This document shows positions 17,560 to 25,311 of a stretch of DNA of 64,000 nt, piece after piece (position 1 is the stretch's first letter; each line of letters opens with the position of its first letter). The DNA is from Parabacteroides distasonis ATCC 8503. GTDB taxonomy: Bacteria; Bacteroidota; Bacteroidia; Bacteroidales; Tannerellaceae. The position numbers were made by a program, and so were the translations under genes. The notes under the pieces are model-generated. The model saw nothing but the letters and a program-made list of their open reading frames with translations, was not told where the DNA came from and searched no databases. The DNA is taken from contig NC_009615.1 of the NCBI RefSeq assembly GCF_000012845.1, forward strand, positions 4,714,501 to 4,778,500. Direction: 5' to 3'.

Positions 17560-18315
17560 TCATTTATCTTGTCTCATTTTTTGTGTTTCTTTGAGCCTAT
17601 AAGAGAGTCCGGTCATATTTACCAGATAGGCTTTATGTGTAAGCCTGTCGACCATTGCCGCTACAAGCACCTTGTCCTTTATGATTTCATTCCATCTGTT
17701 AAAAGCCAAATTAGTAGTAATGATTGTAGCTTTTTTCCCGGCCCTTAAGGACAAGTGGTTAAAAAGCAGTTCTCCTCCTTCCTTGTCACAACTGACATAT
17801 CCGAATTCATCACAGATAACCAGATCGTATTTTTCAAACCGTAATTGCAACGCCCGCAGTGTCTTTGCGGATTTGGCTTCCCTTATCTGGGTAAGCAAGA
17901 CAGGGACTGAAGTAAACAATACGGTAAAATCCTGCTGGCAGGCCTTTATTCCTAAAGCCGTAGCAATATGAGTCTTTCCCGTCCCCGGATTTCCATACAG
18001 GACTATGTTTCTTCCCTCCCTGATGAAGTCCAGTGTTTCCAATTCAGGCAATATTATCTGTGCCTCTTTGGGCATGTCTTCCATGACAAGTTCATGCAGA
18101 TACTTCATTTGTGGGAATCCCGCAGATTTTATCCTTGATTTTCTTCTACATTCCCTTCTTCTGACACTTTCCTTTCCAAGCAATTCGGTCAAGAAATGCA
18201 AATGGCTCCAGTTTTCTCCGGCTGCCAATGAAAGGGTGTATTCCAGTTCCTCTTTGAAGGCCAGCAGCTTCAGTTCTGTCGCATAGTCATAAATGGTTTC
18301 TTTTTCTGATTTCAT
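17560..18315 (-). CDS. istB: IstB, IS21 transposition helper ATPase
   Basis: The 251-residue AAA+ protein has Walker A GNPGTGKTH near residue 107 and Walker B LVICDEFGYV near 167, and the terminal region LTHKAYLVNMTGLSYRLKET typical of IstB. It helps IstA select target DNA. Starts 11 bases after the istA stop. Length is normal. Confidence 0.93.
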   Translation of the reverse strand: MKSEKETIYDYATELKLLAFKEELEYTLSLAAGENWSHLHFLTELLGKESVRRRECRRKSRIKSAGFPQMKYLHELVMEDMPKEAQIILPELETLDFIREGRNIVLYGNPGTGKTHIATALGIKACQQDFTVLFTSVPVLLTQIREAKSAKTLRALQLRFEKYDLVICDEFGYVSCDKEGGELLFNHLSLRAGKKATIITTNLAFNRWNEIIKDKVLVAAMVDRLTHKAYLVNMTGLSYRLKETQKMRQDK

Positions 18316-18326
18316 ATATTATAAAC

Positions 18327-19925
18327 TTAAATGGTTGGTATTATATCATGCGCTTCATTGTATCCTGTCATGAGTGCCGTAATGCCTTCAAGCATATCCA
18401 CGGCTTCTCTTTCTATATTCTCTTGTTGTGCCGGAAGAACAGGCGACTCCATGGATTCTTCCATCTCTTCCTGTGCGTTGCCATGCAACATGGCCTTTAC
18501 CTGTTCCGGAGATATCTTTCTGACACCACGTCCGGTCAGTTCCCTGCATGCCCTGATGATGTCTGTCCCGGAAAAACCATTTTCCCATGCATAGTCCAGC
18601 AGCAGGACGAATGCCCTGTTGTCATTCTTGAAATAGCTGTCATACAGTCTTTTCAGTTCTTCCGGTGCTCTTTGCCAGACCACAGAATGAGGTAATGCAC
18701 CCGGTTTACGGGAAAGTGTACGCAAGTAGTGCTCCAGCTTGATGCACCAGTCGCCACCACAATAACTGCGTTGGTGCGAGGCCACTTTCTCCTTCCCGTA
18801 CAGGATGACGATTTTTTCACTGTAGACCTTGACATGTACTTTTTCTCCTACAAGGGAATCAGGTACGGAATAATGAACATTTTTCATGCTGACAGTCGAC
18901 CACTTGTCCACGATGTACTCATTGACCTCAAAACAGCCAAGGTTGCCGGGAAAAGGCTTCAGCGATGACAAATCAGCCTCCAGACGCGATGATTTCTCCG
19001 CTGTTGAAAGACTGCCCTGCTCGTTGTTGACCTGCGTACACATTCGGTTCAAATGCTCCTGGGCGGAACGTATGTCATTGAAATGGTCAGTCAGGCAGAA
19101 AGCTTTCCTCCTGACATATTCCACGCTGCGTTCCACATGCCCTTTCTCCCATCCGGCCCGTACATTACAGAAACGGTACTCAAAACAATAGAAACCGGAC
19201 ATCTTCATCAGGGCTTCCGTAGGCTTCTTGTCACCACCGACAAAGCTCTTGACGGCTACACGCATATTGTCATAGACCATCATGGCGGGGACACCATGTA
19301 TATCCCTGAAGAAGTTGCGGTGGGATTCCATGAAGGCAAGCGTATTCTGATGCCTGAAAAGGTAGGCGTATCTGCCATTGCTATGCCCGAAAGTGAATAC
19401 GGCCAGATAAAACTTGGTCTTGACACCGTCAATAAAAAGAAGGACTTCACCCCAGTCAAACTCAACAATGCATCCCGGCTCATAGAACAACCGGATAAAG
19501 GCTTCGCTCTTTTTCTTCTCTTTGTATGACTCTATATTTTTTATATAACTGCACACTGTGGCATAACTGATGGTATATCCTTTGGATAACAGAAACTGGT
19601 GGATATCCTTCTTCAGCATGCGCTGCTTGCGAAGCCCCGTAGCTACCTTAACGGCATTCTTCTTCAGGCAAAACCCGATCTCGTCCTTAATCTCTTGTGT
19701 AAGGCGGCGAGGGCGGCGTTTGGAACTGTCATACTTGGGCTGGACGGTAAGCAAATCACTCAAAGCCTCTTCCGGATTATCAGTACGGATGGCTGATTCG
19801 TATTCTGAAAGAATATTGTCAACGGTATGACGGCTGACATGAAGTTCACGAGAGATACGCCGTTTGCTATAACCGCATACTCTATACATGTGTATTATTG
19901 ATTGTCTTTCTACCATAGTCTTCAT
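18327..19925 (-). CDS. istA: IstA, IS21 DDE transposase
   Basis: The start at 19925 ([10 protein letters not shown]) puts the helix-turn-helix ([20 protein letters not shown]) close to the N-terminus; the frame can be extended to 19982 but that reaches into the terminal repeat. The 532-residue protein has the rve integrase core with VEFDWGEV and VYDNMRVAV acidic positions. Complete and apparently functional. Confidence 0.92.
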   Translation of the reverse strand: MKTMVERQSIIHMYRVCGYSKRRISRELHVSRHTVDNILSEYESAIRTDNPEEALSDLLTVQPKYDSSKRRPRRLTQEIKDEIGFCLKKNAVKVATGLRKQRMLKKDIHQFLLSKGYTISYATVCSYIKNIESYKEKKKSEAFIRLFYEPGCIVEFDWGEVLLFIDGVKTKFYLAVFTFGHSNGRYAYLFRHQNTLAFMESHRNFFRDIHGVPAMMVYDNMRVAVKSFVGGDKKPTEALMKMSGFYCFEYRFCNVRAGWEKGHVERSVEYVRRKAFCLTDHFNDIRSAQEHLNRMCTQVNNEQGSLSTAEKSSRLEADLSSLKPFPGNLGCFEVNEYIVDKWSTVSMKNVHYSVPDSLVGEKVHVKVYSEKIVILYGKEKVASHQRSYCGGDWCIKLEHYLRTLSRKPGALPHSVVWQRAPEELKRLYDSYFKNDNRAFVLLLDYAWENGFSGTDIIRACRELTGRGVRKISPEQVKAMLHGNAQEEMEESMESPVLPAQQENIEREAVDMLEGITALMTGYNEAHDIIPTI

Positions 19926-19999
19926 TTTACCTTTGTATTTGGATGATACAAAGGTCATTATACTTATCCTATGGCGGCGCACTTTTCAATTGGAATATT

Positions 20000-20025
20000 G
20001 GTGCACTTTTCAATTAGTATCTACA
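20000..20025 (-). repeat. IS21 right terminal inverted repeat
   Basis: Exact reverse complement of 17471-17496, with another CACTTTTCAATT copy just inside at about 19979-19991. Ends in TATCTACA. Confidence 0.9.
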
Positions 20026-20119
20026 TTACTACAAGATAGGAGGCAAATTACTATATAAGGAGAAGGACATCCTTGCTTTGTTGGAAAGAAACAGGGTGGA
20101 GGCGTTTGATGACCGGTAA
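20026..20119 (+). pseudogene. 3' stump of a helix-turn-helix (excisionase-like) gene
   Basis: Reading from the IS edge, 30 codons give a YYKIGGKLLYKEKDIL sequence followed by ALLERNRV and a TAA at 20117-20119. This is the C-terminal wing of HTH_17/MerR-like proteins common in Bacteroides mobile elements (GGK-LY-K-DI--LL--NRV). The frame is closed by a stop inside the IS end, and the 5' half is missing from both sides of the IS. Non-functional remnant. Confidence 0.7.
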
Positions 20120-20307
20120 TGTCCGTTTGGGAAATATCCGGACTTCAAGTGCTTCCTTATACTGTTCAATGTAAGACATATGAACCAAGGAATCTTTTAA
20201 AAACAGATTTTCCTTGCCGGATTTTATTGGGGGGATATATCAGGTTGCGAGGCAAAGGTTTTCCACCTTGGAATCAAGCAGTGTTCCGCATTTCTGTTTC
20301 TTACCTG

Positions 20308-20338
20308 CAAAGGTAGCCTTTTGCCCCTGATCGAGCAA
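20308..20338 (-). promoter_or_regulatory. outward promoter embedded in the folded block
   Basis: On the minus strand, TTG (20338-20336), 20 bases, then TACCTTTG (20315-20308): an exact TTG-N20-TAnnTTTG. It would transcribe leftward from about 20301 toward the IS21 element; I see no convincing gene there. Confidence 0.5.
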
Positions 20339-20426
20339 GGCGGTCCTTTGGACCGGTTGGCTGAAAAAATCATCCTCGCTTCGCTGCGGTATTTTTTCGC
20401 CAAGCCTTGCACAATCAGGGCAAAAG
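20318..20426. other. three-way-junction inverted repeat, candidate structured RNA or DNA site
   Basis: Nested complementarities: CTTTTGCCC-TGAT (20318-20331) with ATCAGGGCAAAAG (20414-20426); GCAAGGC (20335-20341) with GCCTTGC (20404-20410); inside them, a hairpin CGGTCC-TTT-GGACCG (20341-20355) and a second hairpin with arms near 20358-20370 and 20391-20402 (GAAAAAAT with ATTTTTTC). This makes a long outer stem with two branches. It lies in the gene-free 20,120-20,503 stretch, which otherwise holds only the minus-strand promoter above. Confidence 0.6.
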
Positions 20427-20503
20427 ACAAACGGATGCATATAAGAAAAGAAATACCGGCTTTACCAAAGCCGGGCATGTTTAACCATAAAATAAAAAAG
20501 ACC

Positions 20504-21283
20504 ATGATCCAAACAAAAAACAAGTATTGCAAGGAAACGTTCATCTGCTTGAACTACTGGTATGACCGGATGCACGGGCTTGTCCGGGAAGACATAGAGA
20601 AAGCGAACGCAATGGTGGAACACATCGAAAAGACACGTTCCGACCGGTATCCCCGTACAGGTGACAGCCTGTTCTTTATTTCCGGATACGGTGAACGTTC
20701 CCGGCCGTTCTTCGTAGATGCCGTGTATGGAGATAACATCGTGCTCCGGAATTTCTCCCGTGTCCCGTTCGTGTCCCAGGATAAAAAGGGCATCAAATGC
20801 GATATGCATGGCGGTGAGTGCGTATTGGTAAAGGCAGGCGATGTAAGGTTTAATACATGGACTACCAGCCGTTTCAAGCATTGGGGGCATTACGGGGCAT
20901 GTGAAAACGGGGAGGTTTACTACGATGCGAAAATAGCCCTGTGGGAGTGTGACGCACCTGAACATCCGGAAAGCCGGGAATGGTTCAAAATCCATATCCG
21001 CAAAAACACCCGACCGGGCGGGGATATGTACACCGGAGAAATATCCTGCAAGGATGAGGATGGACTCAGGCAGTTTGTCGACGACCATGAAGGTTTCATA
21101 TTCGCAGAAGAGGGTTCTCCGGAAATGGTCATGCTATGTTTCAGGCATTCCGACATGAGGATTTCGCCGGAAGAATGGGAAAAGATGGACTGTCCGGTAT
21201 CCGTGCGTGAGATATACGGACAGATGCAGGAAGTAAAGATTGTAAAAGACCATAAAACACATCTGACCACATTCTACTATTAA
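20504..21283 (+). CDS. DUF4121-like conjugative transposon protein
   Basis: The start at 20504 (MIQTKNKYCKETF) is preferred; upstream in-frame Met codons fall inside the folded inverted repeat. The 259-residue soluble protein has no signal peptide. Recognisable features are TRSDRYPRTGDSLFFISGYGERS near residues 35-60 and FKHWGHYGACENGEVYYDA near 125-145, which I associate with the DUF4121 family found in Bacteroides conjugative transposons. It is alone on the plus strand between the folded block and traP. Function is not known. Confidence 0.75.
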   Translation: MIQTKNKYCKETFICLNYWYDRMHGLVREDIEKANAMVEHIEKTRSDRYPRTGDSLFFISGYGERSRPFFVDAVYGDNIVLRNFSRVPFVSQDKKGIKCDMHGGECVLVKAGDVRFNTWTTSRFKHWGHYGACENGEVYYDAKIALWECDAPEHPESREWFKIHIRKNTRPGGDMYTGEISCKDEDGLRQFVDDHEGFIFAEEGSPEMVMLCFRHSDMRISPEEWEKMDCPVSVREIYGQMQEVKIVKDHKTHLTTFYY

Positions 21284-21313
21284 CACAGTATCGCCGCATT
21301 AAAAATCAACCCG

Positions 21314-21337
21314 CTTCCTGCCACGTGCGGCAGGAAG
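21314..21337. terminator. hairpin between convergent DUF4121 and traP
   Basis: CTTCCTGCC (21314-21322) and GGCAGGAAG (21329-21337), 6-base loop, 30 bases after the DUF4121 stop and 18 before the traP stop on the other strand. No T-run, but position suits a shared terminator. Confidence 0.55.
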
Positions 21338-21354
21338 GAAACGAGGGTACACCA

Positions 21355-22242
21355 TCAGACTGTCTTTTCAATTCCTCTATTATTATGGAGCCGGTTGTTT
21401 TTCCCGCACAGATATTCATTCAGGTCCTTATATCCGGAATATTCATGCGAGAGATCGCATATACGGATTCCGTATTTCTCCTTTAATGCCTGCACCGCAT
21501 TTTTTCCGGCCGTATCATTGTCCAGACAGCAACAGATGCCATCATATCGTGAAAGGAAAGAAAAAGCTTTCTGTAAGTTACTGACAGAATTCAACACTAT
21601 ATAATCCCCCTCTTTCAAGGATGGAAAAGCCGCCCTGAAAGACAGAAAATCCATAAACCCCTCAAAAATATAGCAAATCCCGCTCTCCGGTGAGCTGATG
21701 ATACAACTGATGTCCTTGGGAGCGATACAAGCCTTGAAATACCTGTTCCGTATCTCGTACCCTCCGGAAATATTAGGGAAAGCGATGGCAAAATAATTTT
21801 TCCCGTTCCGCTTAAAATGAGCCTCCTTGCATGCTTTTCGGGCCGTTTCCGTATCAATGCACCGTTCCTCCAGATAGGCAAGCAGTATCCGGTTGGCAAG
21901 AGGCGTGATTTTCAAGTCCTGAAAGGCGGGATACGCTTTTTCAAAAGGGCAGGAGACAGTAGCCGGCTTCAAAACCGTCCTTTTATCCTCAATACACCGT
22001 AACACACGGCTTACATCCTGTGTCCGACAAATCTCCTTGGCTAATGTTATAATATCCCCTCCTTTCCCCAGACCGAAGTCATACCATAGTTCCTTATGGA
22101 GGTCTACCTTGAAAGAGGCCTCCTTTTCCGTCCTGAAGGGCGATTTGTACCATACGCTGTTCCCACGCTGTATTACCGGTTCATGTCCGAATCCGGCTAA
22201 AAAATCAACAAGCCTGATGTTCTTTGCTTCCTGTATGTTCAT
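21355..22242 (-). CDS. traP: TraP-type primase (TOPRIM domain)
   Basis: The 295-residue protein has an N-terminal zinc-finger-like primase fold (WYKSPFRTEKEASFKV, FGLGKGGDIITLA) that lacks the CHC2 cysteines, then a TOPRIM domain with YIFEGFMDFLSF near residue 180 and a CCLDNDTAGKNA motif near 240. This is the TraP primase of CTnDOT-type elements, which probably primes the transferred strand in the recipient. It lies about 20 kb from the tra genes and carries its own copy of the 10-bp repeats upstream. Confidence 0.85.
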   Translation of the reverse strand: MNIQEAKNIRLVDFLAGFGHEPVIQRGNSVWYKSPFRTEKEASFKVDLHKELWYDFGLGKGGDIITLAKEICRTQDVSRVLRCIEDKRTVLKPATVSCPFEKAYPAFQDLKITPLANRILLAYLEERCIDTETARKACKEAHFKRNGKNYFAIAFPNISGGYEIRNRYFKACIAPKDISCIISSPESGICYIFEGFMDFLSFRAAFPSLKEGDYIVLNSVSNLQKAFSFLSRYDGICCCLDNDTAGKNAVQALKEKYGIRICDLSHEYSGYKDLNEYLCGKNNRLHNNRGIEKTV

Positions 22243-22303
22243 GACATCTTATTTTCATGGATTTAGGCAAAGAACCGCTTTATCTCTGAAACATGAAAAG
22301 CAA

Positions 22304-22343
22304 TGTCATCAGATGTCGTCAGAAATCATCAGATGGCACAGGG
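22304..22343. repeat. 10-bp tandem repeat upstream of traP
   Basis: TGTCATCAGA, TGTCGTCAGA and AATCATCAGA in tandem, then TGGCACAGGG. It lies 62-101 bases upstream of the traP ATG. Unit, period, orientation relative to the gene and rough distance all match the array upstream of traE (9,934-9,973). Confidence 0.75.
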
Positions 22344-22448
22344 CTTCTTCTATAGATATGATTTATATGAAAAACGGATACTGATAGTATTCTACGGCGT
22401 TTTTGTAAATTTACCGTAGAATATTACCTGTCATTCGGAAAATAATCG

Positions 22449-22456
22449 TATTTTTG
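22449..22456 (+). promoter_or_regulatory. -7 box for the abiE pair
   Basis: TATTTTTG, a TAnnTTTG match 33 bases before the AbiEi ATG at 22489. A -33 TTG is not obvious. Confidence 0.45.
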
Positions 22457-22488
22457 CGAATGGAAAAAGAACTTCTAAGGTGGATTAT

Positions 22489-23070
22489 ATGAATGATATA
22501 GTTAATAAAGTTGCGTCTCTCGGAGGGACTATATCCACAACGGATATATCTCACCTGTCGGAATATAAACAGGTGTTGCGGGCTAAAGAACGTGGCGATT
22601 TGATAAGATTGCGTCATGGAGTATATGCCGCTCCCGAGGCATTGCTAAACACGATGATAGACGTGGAGAGGATAATACCGAATGGTGTTGTATGCCTATA
22701 CAATGCCTGGACATATCATCAACTGTCTACGACAGTCCCGCCTGCTTTTTGCATAGCCATTGCCAATAAAAGGAAAGTAGTACTTCCACACGCCCTGCCT
22801 ATAGAACTTTATTATTGGAAAAAAGAGAACTTGGAGTTTGGGATTATGGATGCGGATATATCGGGATATAAAGTTCATATTACTGATATGGAACGAAGTG
22901 TTTGTGACGCGGTGAAGTACCGGAACAAGATTGGTCTGGACGTTTGCGCGGAAGTAATACGTACTTATCTGAAAAAGCCGAACCGTAATCTCGCCCGTTT
23001 GCAGGATTACGCCAAGCGCCTAAGAGTGTTTAACACGTTGAAAAATTACCTCGAAATCGCAATAGAATAA
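22489..23070 (+). CDS. AbiEi-type antitoxin / transcriptional autorepressor
   Basis: The ATG at 22489 (MNDIVNKVASLGG) is chosen over a GTG at 22480. The 193-residue protein has an N-terminal winged-helix part (about 1-50, ending RGDLIRLRHGVYA), the hallmark of AbiEi antitoxins, and a C-terminal domain (LCNAWTYHQLS-like region and the DMERSVCDAVKYRNKIG motif near 130-145). It would repress its operon and neutralise the AbiEii nucleotidyltransferase. The pair sits at the right edge of the mobile element, the usual place for maintenance or phage-defence cargo. Confidence 0.85.
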   Translation: MNDIVNKVASLGGTISTTDISHLSEYKQVLRAKERGDLIRLRHGVYAAPEALLNTMIDVERIIPNGVVCLYNAWTYHQLSTTVPPAFCIAIANKRKVVLPHALPIELYYWKKENLEFGIMDADISGYKVHITDMERSVCDAVKYRNKIGLDVCAEVIRTYLKKPNRNLARLQDYAKRLRVFNTLKNYLEIAIE

Positions 23071-23074
23071 GATA

Positions 23075-23950
23075 ATGGGAAAGAAAAACTATGGCAAGTC
23101 TGTAAAGACACGCTTGCTCAACCTCATGAATGAGACAGGCTATAAATACATGTATCTTCTGGCAAGGTACTTCAACGAGAGACTGCTTTACAGGGTTTCT
23201 GTAAGCCAGTACAAGGACAATTTCTTGTTGAAAGGCGGCTCTTTGCTTTATGCCATGAACGGACTTGAGGCTCGTCCTACGGTTGATGTGGATTTTATGG
23301 CGGACAGGATCAGTCGTGACAGGGATTTCCTGGCTCGTGTCTTCCAAGAAATCCTGGGTATCGTATGCGATGAAGATGGGGTATCATTTGACGCGGGAAG
23401 TATCAAAATAGAACCGATCACGGTCGAAAAGAAATATCCTGGTACAAGATTCTATTTTACCGCCCATATGGATACCATAGCTTATAATATGTCTGTAGAT
23501 ATTGGCTTTGGCGATGTCGTCATTCCACATCCAACAACAATAGACTTTCCTCTGCTTTTACCGGATATCCCTTCTGTGAATATACAGGCATATTCTTTAG
23601 AAACCGTTATTGCCGAGAAGTTCCATACGATGATAGACCGTGATGTTCTCAACAGTCGCATGAAAGATTTCTTTGACTGTTATCAGCTCCTGACGAAGAG
23701 AAATTTGAATGACGACGCTTTGTATGACGCCATCGAAGCGACGTTCGACAATCGAGGACTTGCATACAACCCCGATTTGCAACTGTTTACGGATAGTTTT
23801 GCTACAGACAGGGCACGCATAAGCCGTTGGAAGGCTTTTCTTAGAAAAATTCAATGGAAAGAGGCGCTTGATTTCGATACTGTGATGAAGGCAATAAGAG
23901 ACAGGCTACAGCCTATGGCTGAAAAATATTGGATAAAACTCTCAAAATAG
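23075..23950 (+). CDS. AbiEii-type nucleotidyltransferase toxin
   Basis: The 291-residue protein carries the nucleotidyltransferase core: LLKGGSLL with GGS at 54-56 and DVDF at 71-74, then a helical domain with LETVIAEKFHTMIDRD near 170-190 and MKDFFDCYQLL. This is the AbiEii/AbiGii family, which modifies tRNA or other targets during abortive infection. Starts four bases after the antitoxin stop. Both catalytic motifs are intact. Confidence 0.88.
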   Translation: MGKKNYGKSVKTRLLNLMNETGYKYMYLLARYFNERLLYRVSVSQYKDNFLLKGGSLLYAMNGLEARPTVDVDFMADRISRDRDFLARVFQEILGIVCDEDGVSFDAGSIKIEPITVEKKYPGTRFYFTAHMDTIAYNMSVDIGFGDVVIPHPTTIDFPLLLPDIPSVNIQAYSLETVIAEKFHTMIDRDVLNSRMKDFFDCYQLLTKRNLNDDALYDAIEATFDNRGLAYNPDLQLFTDSFATDRARISRWKAFLRKIQWKEALDFDTVMKAIRDRLQPMAEKYWIKLSK

Positions 23951-24040
23951 AATTGAGTAAGATTTAGACAGGCTCTTAGCCATCTTTTAGGAACATTATC
24001 AGGTTTGAGCAAAAAATATTTCATAAAAATCCTATTGACA

Positions 24041-24072
24041 TTTGCGGAAATCGAACTTTTTATCTACCTTTA
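24041..24072 (+). promoter_or_regulatory. promoter at the right end of the element
   Basis: TTTG (24041-24044), 20 bases, TACCTTTA (24065-24072). One mismatch from TTTG-N20-TAnnTTTG. It reads toward the attachment site and the short frames at 24086-24198. The rest of 23,951-24,210 shows no other gene. Confidence 0.5.
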
Positions 24073-24085
24073 CATTGTCAAAGAG

Positions 24086-24154
24086 ATGACGATTGCAAAG
24101 ACAATTACGAAAAGCGATGAATTTAGTGTGATGCTAATTCAATGGCTTTCATAA
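24086..24154 (+). CDS. 22-residue frame behind the right-end promoter
   Basis: ATG after an AAAGAG element opens a frame reading MTIAKTITKSDEFSVMLI, then QWLS and a stop. Its end overlaps another short frame starting at 24142 (MAFIKDKVISVQSLKELE, stop 24196-24198). Either a leader peptide pair or the frameshifted head of a gene lost when the element end was formed. Too short to assign. Confidence 0.25.
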   Translation: MTIAKTITKSDEFSVMLIQWLS

Positions 24155-24210
24155 AAGATAAAGTAATAAGTGTACAGTCACTCAAGGAGTTAGAATAAAC
24201 CGAAGCAAAA

Positions 24211-24233
24211 GGTTCGATTCCTGGTGGCACCAC
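24211..24233 (+). other. attachment site: duplicated 3' end of tRNA-Phe
   Basis: The 23 bases from GGTTCGATTCC through TGGTGGCACCAC are identical to the 3' end of the complete tRNA-Phe at 61,223-61,295 (which is on the other strand), but the tRNA body is absent here. This is the signature of an element that integrated into a tRNA-Phe 3' end: the intact tRNA should be at the left end, outside the window. It defines the right boundary of the element. The original tRNA terminator follows immediately. Confidence 0.85.
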
Positions 24234-24242
24234 TGAAAATCA

Positions 24243-24268
24243 AAGGGTTACTCATATGAGTAACCCTT
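24243..24268. terminator. terminator just outside the element
   Basis: A perfect 26-base palindrome, AAGGGTTACTCAT and its complement, followed by TCTTTATTTTT. It suits both the displaced tRNA-Phe and the converging EamA gene. Confidence 0.8.
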
Positions 24269-24276
24269 CTTTATTT

Positions 24277-25149
24277 TTACCTCTCTGCGATATAAACTCC
24301 ACTAATAATGGCTAAAGCGCCAATACCAGAAGCTATCGTAATAGTTTCTGATAGAAAAATCGCAGAAGTTATCAAGGTGACCAGAGGGACAATGTAAATA
24401 TAATTGGCTGTTTTTGATGCTCCGAGGGCTCTGACTGCCGTATTCCACATGATATAACAAAGCATTGAGGCGATGACACCCAGAAATAATATATTTAAAT
24501 ATACGACTGGCAGTTTCAATAACTCTAGTTTGATATTTAAAGGGTAGATCGCAAAATAGAAGAAAAGAGAAAGTATCCCATAAAAAAATACTTTTCGTGT
24601 AATAAACAAGGTGGGATAAGAACGACTCAAACGCTTTAGGATAAGGCAGTAAAAAGCCCACATCGTAGCGGCAACTAAAGTGAGAAAATCACCAAGTGGA
24701 TTTACTTTTAAAAGAACACTGCCGTTGAAAACAACTAATCCGACTCCAAATAAGGCAACTAAAGATCCATATAACAGTCCTTTCCTAAGAGATTCTTTAT
24801 AAAATAGGTGAGACAATACCGTTGTAATGATCGGTGCTGTACAGATCAATAATGAAACGTTGGAAGCCAATGTGATGCCCAGTGCCGTATTCTCCGCTAT
24901 GAAGTATAGGGAACCACCACATAATCCAGACAAGAACAATAAGAATTCATCTTTTACGCAATTAGCCCACAACCGTCGATGCGCTATAGTCAAAATACAA
25001 AAATACGCAAGCACGAAACGGTATAACAATATCTCAACCGGTGATAATCCTGTATTAATCAGTATTTTTGTGGAGACAAACGTTGTTCCCCATATAATGA
25101 CTGTCAATATGGCGATACTATGATACAGAAGATCTTTACTTTTAAACAT
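24277..25149 (-). CDS. EamA/DMT-superfamily exporter
   Basis: The 290-residue protein has ten hydrophobic helices in two EamA-type halves (VIIWGTTFVSTKILI near 20; MWAFYCLILKRLSR near 160), the drug/metabolite transporter layout. It is divergent from an Lrp/AsnC regulator 163 bases away, a common pairing for amino-acid exporters. First chromosomal gene outside the element. Substrate unknown. Confidence 0.85.
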   Translation of the reverse strand: MFKSKDLLYHSIAILTVIIWGTTFVSTKILINTGLSPVEILLYRFVLAYFCILTIAHRRLWANCVKDEFLLFLSGLCGGSLYFIAENTALGITLASNVSLLICTAPIITTVLSHLFYKESLRKGLLYGSLVALFGVGLVVFNGSVLLKVNPLGDFLTLVAATMWAFYCLILKRLSRSYPTLFITRKVFFYGILSLFFYFAIYPLNIKLELLKLPVVYLNILFLGVIASMLCYIMWNTAVRALGASKTANYIYIVPLVTLITSAIFLSETITIASGIGALAIISGVYIAER

Positions 25150-25180
25150 AATTGTGTTAGAATTAGATTTTTATTTGCTG

Positions 25181-25188
25181 CAAAGTTA
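25181..25188 (-). promoter_or_regulatory. -7 box for the EamA exporter
   Basis: Minus strand TAACTTTG, matching TAnnTTTG, 32 bases before the ATG at 25149. Confidence 0.4.
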
Positions 25189-25239
25189 TTTAAAGAAGAT
25201 TGTTTTCCTATACGTCAAGCTTAAATACGATAATTTTCC

Positions 25240-25247
25240 TATTTTTG
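25240..25247 (+). promoter_or_regulatory. -7 box for the Lrp/AsnC gene
   Basis: TATTTTTG, matching TAnnTTTG, 65 bases before the ATG at 25312. The two divergent -7 boxes are about 52 bases apart, so one operator could serve both. Confidence 0.4.
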
Positions 25248-25311
25248 TCCTGTTTTGCATTCTATAATTCTAATTCGGGGATATTAAATCAAATAAAACA
25301 GGAAAAAAACT

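Larger units (their letters stand above)
17471..20025 (-). mobile_element. IS21-family insertion sequence, apparently complete
   Basis: The 2,555-bp element has 26-bp perfect terminal inverted repeats starting TGTAGATAC (17471-17496 and 20000-20025), additional internal copies of TTTTAATTGAAAAG near both ends, and intact istA and istB. The flanks (left ...GCCGACC, right TTACTAC...) show no target-site duplication, and each flank is a stump of a different gene. This implies deletion or recombination between two copies after insertion. Confidence 0.9.

Noticed and set aside
20051..20179. A 42-codon minus-strand frame downstream of the outward promoter (MSYIEQYKEALE).
   Set aside because: Overlaps the well-supported helix-turn-helix stump on the other strand; too short to judge and no start signal.
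20462..21088. A 208-codon open frame on the minus strand.
   Set aside because: Fully antisense to the DUF4121-like gene, no promoter or family resemblance.
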